A stretch of DNA of 64,000 nucleotides. It comes from Chryseobacterium gleum. GTDB taxonomy: Bacteria > Bacteroidota > Bacteroidia > Flavobacteriales > Weeksellaceae. The stretch spans positions 1,984,001 through 2,048,000 of the forward strand of contig NZ_LR134289.1 of NCBI RefSeq assembly GCF_900636535.1, in the 5' to 3' direction. A program made the translations under genes and the position numbers. Position 1 is the first letter of the stretch, and the number at the start of each line of letters is the position of its first letter. Positions 35,292 to 43,124 of this stretch are shown here, one piece after another. The notes below the pieces were generated by a model. The model saw only the letters and a program-made list of their open reading frames with translations, ran no database searches and had not been told where the DNA came from.

Positions 35292-35594
35292 TTAACGGAT
35301 TGGATTGTGTACGGTTACCAGCTTCGTCCCGTCCGGGAACGTGGCTTCAATCTGAACATCGTGGATCATTTCTGCCACTCCGGGCATTACATCCTCTTTA
35401 GTAAGGAGATTAGCGCCTTCCTGCATCAGTTCGGCTACTTTTTTTCCATCTCTTGCACCTTCAAGCAGGAAGTGGCTGATGAGTGCTATGGATTCAGGGT
35501 AGTTTAATTTAAGGCCTCTTGCCTTTCTTTTCAGAGCGAGTTCGCCTGCCAGAAACAGCATAAGCTTTTCCGTTTCTCTCGGTGTTAAGTGCAT
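35292..35594 (-). CDS. ureA: Urease gamma subunit UreA
   Basis: The 100-residue smallest urease subunit starts [20 protein letters not shown] and carries [15 protein letters not shown] and the HNPI end, all family hallmarks. It is the first gene of the urease run on the minus strand. Two imperfect promoter boxes with one mismatch to TAnnTTTG (TCTATTTG and TCTCTTTG) lie in the 154-bp gap upstream. No NikR-type palindrome was noticed. Confidence 0.96.
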   Translation of the reverse strand: MHLTPRETEKLMLFLAGELALKRKARGLKLNYPESIALISHFLLEGARDGKKVAELMQEGANLLTKEDVMPGVAEMIHDVQIEATFPDGTKLVTVHNPIR

Positions 35595-35748
35595 AGTATT
35601 TTTTATTTAAAATTGGACAAAGAGAATCCTGTTCACCTTTTGTAAGGCAAATAGAAATATTTAAAAATGTAAAGTGTGAAAACGATTTTTACGGATCTGT
35701 ATTCACATCAATACAAACCATAAAAGTCATTACGATTTAAAAAAGGAA

Positions 35749-36114
35749 TTAGCAGCCCGCAATCTGCAGGGAATGATACAGGATGTACCTTGGTGCTGTA
35801 ATATAAATACGGTTTTGAACGGCCGCAACCTTTGTACTGTAAGTGTAGCCGGCAAAGAAGTAGTATAACCACTGCTGCGCAAGCACTGAGTAATCAAATT
35901 TCACTTTCTCCCAGTCATTGGAATCCTGAACATCCTGCACATCTGAAAAACTGTACATTTCAGGATGGGTCTGTTGATCAGATTTCTGCTGAAGAAGATG
36001 AATTTTTGAAAGGATATCAGAGTATGGCTGAGCTTTTCCCTTATGTGCAAAAAGACCTGCACATAACGCTGAGAAAAATATCACAAAAGAGAAAAATAAG
36101 ACTCTTTTTTTCAT
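35749..36114 (-). CDS. Small exported protein of unknown function
   Basis: The 121-residue product begins with a clear signal peptide (MKKRVLFFSFVIFFSALCAGLFA, then HKGKAQP). The mature part is unlike anything I recognise: DVQDVQDSNDWEKVKFDYS, an aromatic WLYYFFAGYTYS stretch, and a C-terminal RYILYHSLQIAGC. It lies 155 bp upstream of ureA on the same strand but is separated by promoter-like sequence. A plus-strand frame overlaps it, but only the minus-strand reading has a signal peptide. It could be unrelated to urease. Confidence 0.55.
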   Translation of the reverse strand: MKKRVLFFSFVIFFSALCAGLFAHKGKAQPYSDILSKIHLLQQKSDQQTHPEMYSFSDVQDVQDSNDWEKVKFDYSVLAQQWLYYFFAGYTYSTKVAAVQNRIYITAPRYILYHSLQIAGC

Positions 36115-36470
36115 ACCTGTTAATAATGCTGTAAAATTAGAACAATCTGAAAGTCCCGGCTATCAAAAAAATTATTTAAAATGTTCAAAATCGCAACAAA
36201 TGCAATTTTATGTATTTTTAACATTCAATCACAAATCCTTTATTTACAGCACATAAGCACTCTTTATGAACTATGACAAATATTTTTTTGTCCTTATTCC
36301 TATAACTATGAATATTCGCCTTATCTTTTTCTTCTATTTAGAAAACAAGATTAATACATGTTTTATTATCAATTATATTGGTTCAAAAAATATTATTTAC
36401 CAAGGATTAATTAACAATTAAGTTTATTTCACAAAATAAGGCGGTATTTTTTCTTTCCTTATAATTATCG

Positions 36471-36478
36471 TAAATTTG
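36471..36478 (+). promoter_or_regulatory. Promoter -7 box of pruA
   Basis: TAAATTTG matches TAnnTTTG at all defined positions, 40 bp before the pruA ATG. The rest of the 403-bp gap 36115-36517 is very AT-rich and shows no other recognised element. Confidence 0.6.
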
Positions 36479-36517
36479 TATACACATCTTTAATTTAATA
36501 AAATAATAAAACGTAAT

Positions 36518-38143
36518 ATGTCAAAAGCAATTTCGCAAGTACCATTAGCGGTAAACGAGCCGGTGAATTCATATGAACCGGGGTCTCCGGAAGTTAAAAG
36601 CCTTATTGCCACGTATAAAAAAATGTGGGCTGAAAAGGTAGAAATTCCAATGATCATCAACGGAAAGGAAGTAAAAACTGATACAAAAGTGCAGCTTCAG
36701 TCTCCACAGGATCATGCTCATGACTTCGGATTCTATTACCAGGGTGGTATGCAGCATGTGGATGACGCTATCAACGCGGCATTGGCAGCTAAAAAAGAAT
36801 GGAATGAACTAGGCTGGGAACAGCGTGCAGCAATTTTCTTAAAGGCAGCTGATCTTTTGGCGGGTCCTTACAGAGATGTGATTAATGCTGCAACAATGAT
36901 CGGGCAGTCTAAAAACGTACACCAGGCTGAAATTGATTCTGCTTGTGAGTTTATCGACTTCTTAAGATTCAACGTAGAGTTCATGACAGAAATGTATGCT
37001 GAACAGCCGGTTTCTGACAACGGAATCTGGAACCGTGTTGAGTACAGACCATTAGAAGGATTCTGCTTTGCAGTAACTCCTTTCAACTTTACTGCGATTT
37101 CAGGAAACCTTCCGACTTGTATGGCCATGCTAGGAAACGTAGTAGTTTGGAAGCCGTCTGACAAGCAGGTATATTCTGCAAAAGTAATCATGGATGTATT
37201 AACAGAAGCGGGTCTTCCTGCGGGTGTTATCAACATGATCTTTACAGACGGAAAAGAAACTGCTGAGAAAGTATTGGCTCACCCGGATTTTGCAGGTCTT
37301 CACTTTACCGGTTCTACAAAAGTATTCCAGGGAATGTGGAAAATGATCGGTGACAATATTCATAACTACAGAACATATCCAAGAATCGTTGGAGAAACAG
37401 GGGGTAAAGACTTTGTAATTGCTCACCCGTCTGCGAACGTAGAGGCTGTAGCTACTGCATTGGTAAGAGGAGCTTTCGAATATCAGGGGCAAAAATGTTC
37501 TGCAGCGTCAAGAGCTTATATTCCTAAATCTCTTTGGGCTGATGTGAAAAAGGTAATGGAAGATCAGATGAGCACAATTAAAATCGGTTCTCCTGAAGAT
37601 ACTTCTAACTTTGTAAACGCTGTAATCGACAAAAATTCTTTCGAAAAATGTAAAGGATATATTGACAGAGCGAACGCTTCCGGTGAAGCTACGGTAGCTA
37701 TCGGCGGAAAATATGATGATTCTAAAGGATGGTTTGTACACCCAACGGTAATCGAAACTACAAATCCTCATTATGAAAGTATGGTGGAAGAAATCTTCGG
37801 TCCAATCTTATCAATCTATGTATATGAAGATCAAGACTGGAAAGAAACACTTAAGCTGGTAGATTCTACTTCTCCTTATTCATTGACTGGTTCTGTGTTC
37901 TCACAAGACCGTTACGCAATTAACGAAGCTTATAAAGCTTTAGAAAATGCATCAGGTAACTTCTACATCAATGATAAACCAACTGGTGCTGTAGTAGGAC
38001 AGCAACCTTTCGGTGGTGGTAGAGCTTCAGGAACAAATGACAAAGCAGGTTCTAAAATGAATCTTCTGAGATGGGTTTCTGTAAGAAGCGTAAAAGAAAC
38101 TTTTGTTTCTCCGAAAAACTACAAATATCCATACCTAGGATAA
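36518..38143 (+). CDS. pruA: L-glutamate gamma-semialdehyde dehydrogenase (1-pyrroline-5-carboxylate dehydrogenase)
   Basis: This enzyme oxidises glutamate semialdehyde to glutamate with NAD+, the last step of proline breakdown. The 541-residue stand-alone form lacks the proline dehydrogenase part of PutA. The ALDH landmarks are present: FAVTPFNFTAISGNL, FTGSTKVF, Glu in GETGGKDF (about 293), Cys in GQKCSAASR (about 327), and EIFGPILSIYVY. It is a single-gene unit with a consensus promoter and a terminator at 38192. Codon use and the marked 3' C endings (AAC, TTC) suggest high expression. Confidence 0.95.
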   Translation: MSKAISQVPLAVNEPVNSYEPGSPEVKSLIATYKKMWAEKVEIPMIINGKEVKTDTKVQLQSPQDHAHDFGFYYQGGMQHVDDAINAALAAKKEWNELGWEQRAAIFLKAADLLAGPYRDVINAATMIGQSKNVHQAEIDSACEFIDFLRFNVEFMTEMYAEQPVSDNGIWNRVEYRPLEGFCFAVTPFNFTAISGNLPTCMAMLGNVVVWKPSDKQVYSAKVIMDVLTEAGLPAGVINMIFTDGKETAEKVLAHPDFAGLHFTGSTKVFQGMWKMIGDNIHNYRTYPRIVGETGGKDFVIAHPSANVEAVATALVRGAFEYQGQKCSAASRAYIPKSLWADVKKVMEDQMSTIKIGSPEDTSNFVNAVIDKNSFEKCKGYIDRANASGEATVAIGGKYDDSKGWFVHPTVIETTNPHYESMVEEIFGPILSIYVYEDQDWKETLKLVDSTSPYSLTGSVFSQDRYAINEAYKALENASGNFYINDKPTGAVVGQQPFGGGRASGTNDKAGSKMNLLRWVSVRSVKETFVSPKNYKYPYLG

Positions 38144-38191
38144 TAAGTAATAAGTAATGGGCAATGAGTAATCATAGTCTGTTCTTCATAT

Positions 38192-38224
38192 AAAGCCTCG
38201 GAATTTCGGTTTCGGGGCTTTTTT
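38192..38224 (+). terminator. Terminator after pruA
   Basis: The stem AAAGCCTCGGAA pairs with TTTCGGGGCTTT (two G-U pairs), followed by a T run. It lies 49 bp after the pruA stop. Confidence 0.75.
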
Positions 38225-38235
38225 GTGGAGTAATG

Positions 38236-38325
38236 CGGTTTCGGGTTCCGGGTTCCGGTTCGGGTTCCGGGTTATGGGTGGTGTTAAAAGTTCAAGGTTT
38301 ATGGTTTAAGGTTTAAGGTTACTGT
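38236..38325. repeat. Low-complexity GGGTTCC and GGTTTAAG tracts
   Basis: The gap 38144-38548 holds tandem-like GGGTTCCGGGTTCCGGTTC (38241-38273) and GTTTATGGTTTAAGGTTTAAG (about 38298-38320). Pyrimidine-rich CACTC/CTAAC runs follow to 38450. A similar GGGATTCGG tract is at 52529-52562. No gene or structured element besides the pruA terminator is visible here. Confidence 0.55.
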
Positions 38326-38548
38326 ATCCATAAAATACATTTTTAGTCCTCCAATACTTAATACACAATGTCCTACACTCACTAACCCATCTATTCTCCT
38401 ACTCTCTCACTCTAATTCCTAACTCCTACAATCTACTACCTGCTACCTAACATCTTTTAACAAACTTTACCTATATTTTACGATTCTAAAGTCCCTGTTA
38501 GGAATAATTGTTGATTTTTCGTTATTACACACCCCAAAATAAAATAAT

Positions 38549-38770
38549 ATGAAAAAGTTATTGCTAACAGCCATCGGAATAGGAATATTTGCAGTGAGCT
38601 GTGGAACCAAAGAATCGACAATGTCAACAAGTAATCGTGATTCAGCAACAGTAGACAGTGCACAAAAAAGTATACCGCCTACAACTACTGATACCATGAC
38701 TACAAAAATGACGAATCCTGACACTATCAAGATAAAAAGGGATTCTATGGCAACGTCTCCTGCCAAATAG
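38549..38770 (+). CDS. Small Ser/Thr-rich lipoprotein
   Basis: The 73-residue protein has a lipoprotein signal (MKKLLLTAIGIGIFAVSC, Cys18). A disordered Thr/Ser/Lys-rich tail follows (TTTDTMTTKMTNPDTIKIKRDS). It is similar in plan and closing (DTIKIKRDS) to the 69-residue lipoprotein at 39349 (DTSKIKTDS), so they are likely paralogues. The function is unknown. A terminator stands 28 bp downstream. Confidence 0.72.
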   Translation: MKKLLLTAIGIGIFAVSCGTKESTMSTSNRDSATVDSAQKSIPPTTTDTMTTKMTNPDTIKIKRDSMATSPAK

Positions 38771-38796
38771 TATTTATATACGTTTAACTTAACATG

Positions 38797-38830
38797 GAAA
38801 ATCTGCAGATGAAAGCGCTGCAGATTTTTT
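38797..38830 (+). terminator. Terminator after the small lipoprotein gene
   Basis: The stem AAAATCTGCAG/CTGCAGATTTT with a 9-base loop and a following T run is a strong rho-independent terminator. Confidence 0.85.
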
Positions 38831-38925
38831 TATGATAAAAAGTTAAAGGATAAGTGGTTTAATTTTAATTATAGGATGAGAAAATTAGATTTGGCTTAAG
38901 CTGGATGAATCTTGATTATAGTGTT

Positions 38926-38957
38926 AGTGGGCTAAAGCCCACTTCTATTGATATCCT
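38926..38957. repeat. Dispersed GTGGGCTAAAGCCCAC-TTCTATTGATAT repeat, copy 2
   Basis: A perfect hairpin, GTGGGC-TAAA-GCCCAC, is followed by TTCTATTGATATCCTGA. The copies at 52612 and 29621 keep the TAAA loop and the TTCTATTGATAT tail while stem bases change in pairs (GTGGGC/GCCCAC against GCGGAC/GTCCGC). Confidence 0.75.
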
Positions 38958-39021
38958 GACAAATAATAGCTTAATGAAAAAATCGTTTATTCTTCAAACT
39001 TGTTGAAAATAACGTTATATA

Positions 39022-39099
39022 GATTCCTTCGGAATGATAAAAAGAATTAAGCAGCACCAAATACATGATACAATCAGTCCTTGCCATTCCGTAGGAATC
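39022..39099. repeat. REPIN-like repeat, solitary short copy
   Basis: The left arm GATTCCTTCGGAATGATAA (loop TTC, stem kept) and the right arm TTGCCATTCCGTAGGAATC are 78 bp apart end to end. The interior is unrelated to that of the 950-2076 array. This shows that the arms, and not the interior, define the family. Confidence 0.8.
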
Positions 39100-39203
39100 T
39101 AACCCATTATTAATCCTACAAAACCTGATGAAAAATTAAAAACAGAAGAAATTCCTTTTGGTATTTGACATCCAAATGTAAAGTAGTTGTTTAATGAGAA
39201 TAT

Positions 39204-39300
39204 CTTTTATCTTTTATCTTTTATCTTTTATCTTTTATCTTTTATCTTTTATCTTTTATCTTTTATCTTTTATCTTTTATCTTTTATCTTTTATCTTTTT
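39204..39300. repeat. Heptanucleotide tandem repeat (CTTTTAT), about 13-14 copies
   Basis: Thirteen perfect 7-bp units run from 39204 to 39294, plus a partial unit. The tract ends 12-18 bp before a consensus -7 promoter box (39312) of the lipoprotein gene at 39349. Its end thus occupies the -33 region. Slippage would shift what stands upstream of that promoter in 7-bp steps. Confidence 0.95.
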
Positions 39301-39311
39301 AATTAAATTCC

Positions 39312-39319
39312 TACATTTG
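39312..39319 (+). promoter_or_regulatory. Promoter -7 box next to the heptanucleotide repeat
   Basis: TACATTTG fits TAnnTTTG fully, with the ATG 29 bp downstream. The -33 region falls on the last bases of the tandem repeat. Confidence 0.6.
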
Positions 39320-39348
39320 ATTAATACCAAACATTAAAATATACTACA

Positions 39349-39558
39349 ATGAGAAAATTATGGATAGGAGCAGTTCTTGGACTTCTTTTTCTTGGAAGCT
39401 GTGCTCAAAACAAAGAAAAAAGAGAGGAGTACAAGGAAGCCCACAACAAAGATTCCTTAAGAAACAGAATGGGTGATTCTGCGGTCGCCAATTCCATACC
39501 TTCACCGGCAACTGCAGATACATCAAAAATAAAAACCGACAGCACAAAAGTTAAATAA
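39349..39558 (+). CDS. Small charged lipoprotein, possibly slippage-regulated
   Basis: The 69-residue protein has a lipoprotein signal (MRKLWIGAVLGLLFLGSC, Cys18). A charged, Ser/Thr-rich tail without fold hints follows (KEKREEYKEAHNKDSLRNR, PATADTSKIKTDSTKVK). It is probably a paralogue of the lipoprotein at 38549. A hairpin CAAATCCACAGA/TCTGTGGATTTG (39564-39590) follows. The tandem repeat next to its promoter is the notable feature. The function is unknown. Confidence 0.72.
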   Translation: MRKLWIGAVLGLLFLGSCAQNKEKREEYKEAHNKDSLRNRMGDSAVANSIPSPATADTSKIKTDSTKVK

Positions 39559-39563
39559 AATCA

Positions 39564-39590
39564 CAAATCCACAGACTTTCTGTGGATTTG
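39564..39590 (+). terminator. Hairpin after the small lipoprotein gene
   Basis: A perfect 12-bp stem, CAAATCCACAGA/TCTGTGGATTTG, has a 3-base loop but no T tract on the plus strand. It may act as a transcript end or stabiliser. The remainder of 39591-39876 holds nothing recognised. Confidence 0.55.
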
Positions 39591-39876
39591 CACTTAAAAA
39601 AACTTGACTGAAAAAAAACCGGGCAATCAACCCCGATTATAAAATATGGTTGATATTCTGATACAGAATATTTCCTTAAAAGATTAAAAAGAGGATTTGT
39701 TGTTTCACTTATAATGACCTTAATTCAGAAAGCGGAATAAAAAGCGATAAGAAGTATCAGGAATGTCCTGTCCTGTGAAACTGGCACAAATATATGATAG
39801 AAAGGCGTTTCTTGAAAACAATAGGTTGTTCATTTTCATGAAAATGACAAGATAGAAATTAAAAAAACAGCCATTT

Positions 39877-41505
39877 TTAATCATTTTCGGGAAAATGAAC
39901 ATCTTTATCATATTGGTTTTCCTTATCCAGATATTTGATATAGGCAGATGGGGAATAGTCCGTAATCGCTTTGAAAACCGATGCGAATTTACTGTGAGAA
40001 GAGAACCCGCATTCATCAGCAAGGATACTTATTTTATACTGTCTGTACTTTTCATCATTAATGAGCTTATCTACGATATAATTAATCCGTAAACGGTTGA
40101 TATATGTTTTGAAATCTGCACTTTTATGCTGATTAATGACATAAGACAGATATTTTGTATTGGTATTCAGTTCACCGGCAAGAAAGGAAAGAGACATGCC
40201 TTTATTGTTATAAAGATTCCCTCTTTCAAAGTCTTCAAGGAGTTCAAGCAACTTTGATTCTGTTTCTGAAGTCATCAGAGAATCATTTCTTCTGCGGTCT
40301 GCTTCAGATTCTTTGTCATCAATTTCTTCTACAGATATATTAGAGAACTCAGAGTCAGGTTGTTGTAAAGGATAATGATTTCTGCCGCCGACTGTATTAA
40401 ACTGGGCCCTCATCATGTTTCGTAATTTTGAGCGCTGTTTTTTCTGCTTTCTTCTGATAAAAATGAGCAGACCGACCAGTGAAATAAAGAGAATTACAAT
40501 AGCCGCATTTTTTACGCTGTTCATCTGCCCGTTCTTTTTATTATTAGTTTTTCCTTTTGAACCATCGAAGGCTTTCATTGTAAAACTCTGATTGCGGGCT
40601 GCAATACTGTCATAGGCACGTACATATTTCACTGCATACAATGAGGCCTTAAAATTATCTCCCGTTCCTTCATAATAATCATTAATATTGGAATACACTG
40701 CTTTTTTAAGCTTAAGACTCCGGGATGTATCTGCAATTTTCTCTGCCTTTTTAAGATAGAATTCAGCATCTTTCCAGTTTTTCTGCTTAAGACGGATTCC
40801 CCCCAATCCGTTATACACCAAACCCAGCGTACAGCTTCCTCCTTTAAGCAAGCCTTCTGCTTTTCTATAATAGTTTTCAGAAACAGCGTAGTCATTGAGT
40901 TTAAAATAAACATCCCCCAATAGCTGATAAGAAGCAGCCGCAGTACTGTTTTCTTTATCACTGTTTATTTTTTCAAAATTTTTCAGAGAAGATTCGATAT
41001 ACTGTATGGCATTGAAATAATTCCCCATCTCCATTTCATAAAATGCCATTTCCTGATTCAGCAATCCTGCCGCCTCATTACTCTTTTGAAAATCATTGAT
41101 TCTATCGGCAGCTTCAAGTCCTTTCAGAATGTATTTTTTTGACCTTTCGTATAACCCTACCTGTCTATACTGCCTCGCAAGTAATCTGGTTACCACGGTC
41201 ATCTCCTGAGGATCATTAATCTTATTAATTACCGAATGTGCATTTTCACTGTAACAAATTGCTTTTTTAAGTTCGCCTGCATGGTGATAAAGTTCTGAAG
41301 AAAGGATGAGGCACCTGATTTTCTCTGCAGGAGTTTGAGCTGACATGTAAAGAGAATCGGCAGTTTTGATGGCTTTGGGTAAATTCTTATGAGCTGTGAC
41401 GGAAGAAGTCCTTTCACAGATAAGATCAAAGTTATTTTTTTTCTGAGCGAATATAGGAACTGCTGTTATCAGCAAAAACAAAAATTTCAGAAGACTTCTA
41501 GGCAT
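39877..41505 (-). CDS. TPR-containing membrane regulator with C-terminal AraC-type DNA-binding domain
   Basis: The frame opens at 41556, but the ATG at 41505 (MPRSLLKFLFLL) gives a proper signal peptide ending IFAQ and a 542-residue product. The periplasmic part holds about five TPR-like helical repeats (about 40-300, e.g. LLGDVYFKLNDYAVSENYYR). One transmembrane helix follows (NAAIVILFISLVGLLIFI, about 330), then a basic linker and an AraC helix-turn-helix domain (about 440-530, ISILADECGFSSHSKF, FKAITDYSPSAY). This TPR-TM-HTH plan is typical of Bacteroidota one-protein signal transducers. The signal and targets are unknown. Confidence 0.85.
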   Translation of the reverse strand: MPRSLLKFLFLLITAVPIFAQKKNNFDLICERTSSVTAHKNLPKAIKTADSLYMSAQTPAEKIRCLILSSELYHHAGELKKAICYSENAHSVINKINDPQEMTVVTRLLARQYRQVGLYERSKKYILKGLEAADRINDFQKSNEAAGLLNQEMAFYEMEMGNYFNAIQYIESSLKNFEKINSDKENSTAAASYQLLGDVYFKLNDYAVSENYYRKAEGLLKGGSCTLGLVYNGLGGIRLKQKNWKDAEFYLKKAEKIADTSRSLKLKKAVYSNINDYYEGTGDNFKASLYAVKYVRAYDSIAARNQSFTMKAFDGSKGKTNNKKNGQMNSVKNAAIVILFISLVGLLIFIRRKQKKQRSKLRNMMRAQFNTVGGRNHYPLQQPDSEFSNISVEEIDDKESEADRRRNDSLMTSETESKLLELLEDFERGNLYNNKGMSLSFLAGELNTNTKYLSYVINQHKSADFKTYINRLRINYIVDKLINDEKYRQYKISILADECGFSSHSKFASVFKAITDYSPSAYIKYLDKENQYDKDVHFPEND

Positions 41506-41779
41506 AAAAAAACAAATTATTATTTTGATTTTATAATAATTCATCATTATTTTCACGGAGTGTCTTTTTGTTTTTTACAAAACTAATGATATTTTATTTT
41601 TTATTAAAATATTATCTTGAAATTTAATCATTTACCACAAAATAGCTATTTACATTAATTTTAATAATAAGACTAAAATAATAACTGATTATCTTTCATA
41701 TCACATGATCTCTGTTTTTAAGCTAAAGTTCCTGTATAATTATTTTCAATATGAACGGCTCATGTGTCATCATATTTAT

Positions 41780-41787
41780 TACATTTG
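41780..41787 (+). promoter_or_regulatory. Promoter -7 box of the thioredoxin-like gene
   Basis: TACATTTG, followed by CAG, is a full match to TAnnTTTG 20 bp before the ATG. The 301-bp gap 41506-41806 is otherwise AT-rich with no other recognised element. Confidence 0.6.
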
Positions 41788-41806
41788 CAGGGAATAAAAA
41801 GTTTTT

Positions 41807-42967
41807 ATGAAAAAAATAGCAATACTTTCCTCCATATTTATAGGTGCCCTGGCATGGGCACAGGGAATTAAATTTGAAGAAGGCAATTTTGCCTCTATCC
41901 TTGCCAAAGCAAAAAAAGAAAAAAAACTGGTCTTTATTGATGCGTATGCCTCATGGTGTGGACCTTGTAAGCTGATGGTTAAAAATATTTTCCCGCTTCA
42001 GTCTGTGGGTGATTATTATAATTCCCATTTTATCAACGCTAAAATTGATATGGAAAAAGGGGAAGGAATTGAGCTTGCCAAAAAATATAACGTAAAAGCC
42101 TTCCCTACTTACCTGTTTATCGACGGAAACGGTGAAGCGGTACACAGAACTTTAGGATATGTAGAAGAAAAAGACTTTATCCAGTTTGCAAAAGATGCTG
42201 AAGATCCCAACAAAAGGCTGACTTCTCTGAAGCAGCAATTTGAAAACGGAGAAAAAGACCCCGAATTTTTAAAGAATCTTGCAGGGCTTACCATGTATAA
42301 TGATGCTGAATTTGCCGGTAAAGTGATGAACCGTTATTTTCAGCAGAAAGCCAGTTTAGATCAGGAAGATATTCAGATGCTTCTTTCAGGGGTTCAGACT
42401 ACAGACAGTCCTTTGTACAAGATTTTTCAGGATAAAAAAGCTGATATCGTTAAATTCTTCCCGGAAGATAAATATGAAAAGTTTGATAAAAATATTAAGC
42501 TGAATACTATTTCCAAAAAAGCATACAATGCAGATACCAAAACATGGAATGACAGCTATTTTATGTCTGAATCCCAGAAATTCCTGAGCAAAGAAGAGGC
42601 TGACAAGATCTTAAAAAGAATGAAAGCCAACAGAGCTTTAAAGAATAAAGATATTCCTGAATATGAAAAATTAATCCTTGATCTTTACAAAGATTATTCT
42701 GCAGCAGGTTCTGAAGAGCTGAATTCCCTTGCATGGAACTTCTTTGAAAATGTAAATAACAAGGAGTCTCTTGAAAAAGCGATTGCATGGGCGCAGGAAT
42801 CTGTAAAAAAAGATCAGAACTTTGCCAATACAGATACTTTAGCCAATCTTTACAATAAGGTAGGTGATAAGAAAAATGCAAAAATATGGGCTGAAAAGTC
42901 TATTGAGCTTGCAAAAAGCACAGGACAGGATTCTTCTGACACGGAAAAACTATTGAAAAGCCTTTAA
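41807..42967 (+). CDS. Exported thioredoxin-like protein with helical C-terminal region
   Basis: The 386-residue protein has a signal peptide (ending ALAWAQG, about residue 19) and a thioredoxin domain (about 21-135). The redox motif is WCGPC (Cys51, Cys54) and the cis-proline is in VKAFPTYLF. After it comes a 250-residue helical region with TPR-like character near the end (NTDTLANLYNKVGDKKNAKIWAEKS). It probably works in periplasmic disulfide chemistry. No partner gene is adjacent. A very strong terminator follows. Confidence 0.87.
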   Translation: MKKIAILSSIFIGALAWAQGIKFEEGNFASILAKAKKEKKLVFIDAYASWCGPCKLMVKNIFPLQSVGDYYNSHFINAKIDMEKGEGIELAKKYNVKAFPTYLFIDGNGEAVHRTLGYVEEKDFIQFAKDAEDPNKRLTSLKQQFENGEKDPEFLKNLAGLTMYNDAEFAGKVMNRYFQQKASLDQEDIQMLLSGVQTTDSPLYKIFQDKKADIVKFFPEDKYEKFDKNIKLNTISKKAYNADTKTWNDSYFMSESQKFLSKEEADKILKRMKANRALKNKDIPEYEKLILDLYKDYSAAGSEELNSLAWNFFENVNNKESLEKAIAWAQESVKKDQNFANTDTLANLYNKVGDKKNAKIWAEKSIELAKSTGQDSSDTEKLLKSL

Positions 42968-42987
42968 TTGATTATTAGACCCAAAAT

Positions 42988-43020
42988 AAAAAAACGCAGA
43001 ACAGAGTTCTGCGTTTTTTT
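42988..43020 (+). terminator. Terminator between the thioredoxin-like gene and fabH
   Basis: An 11-bp stem, AAAACGCAGAA/TTCTGCGTTTT, with a 5-base loop is followed by T7. The A run on the left side lets it work for both convergent genes. Confidence 0.9.
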
Positions 43021-43124
43021 ATGATGTATAACCACTCCGTCAAAAATTCTTTGAATTTCCGCCCCCTCCAAAATATGGGAATTGAGCTCTTGAGTTGTGG
43101 TATAATTGAAAAATAAAGTTTCGC

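Noticed and set aside
35832..36134. Plus-strand 100-residue frame overlapping the small exported protein gene
   Set aside because: Cys/Ser-rich composition without signal peptide or domain. The minus-strand frame has a convincing signal peptide.
38236..38275. CRISPR or telomere-like repeat made of GGGTTCC
   Set aside because: Short, irregular low-complexity tract of a kind that also appears at 52529; no spacers.
39204..39300. Phase switch acting by change of -33 to -7 spacing
   Set aside because: The repeat ends before the -7 box with fixed sequence between, so copy-number change does not alter that spacing. Only upstream effects remain possible.
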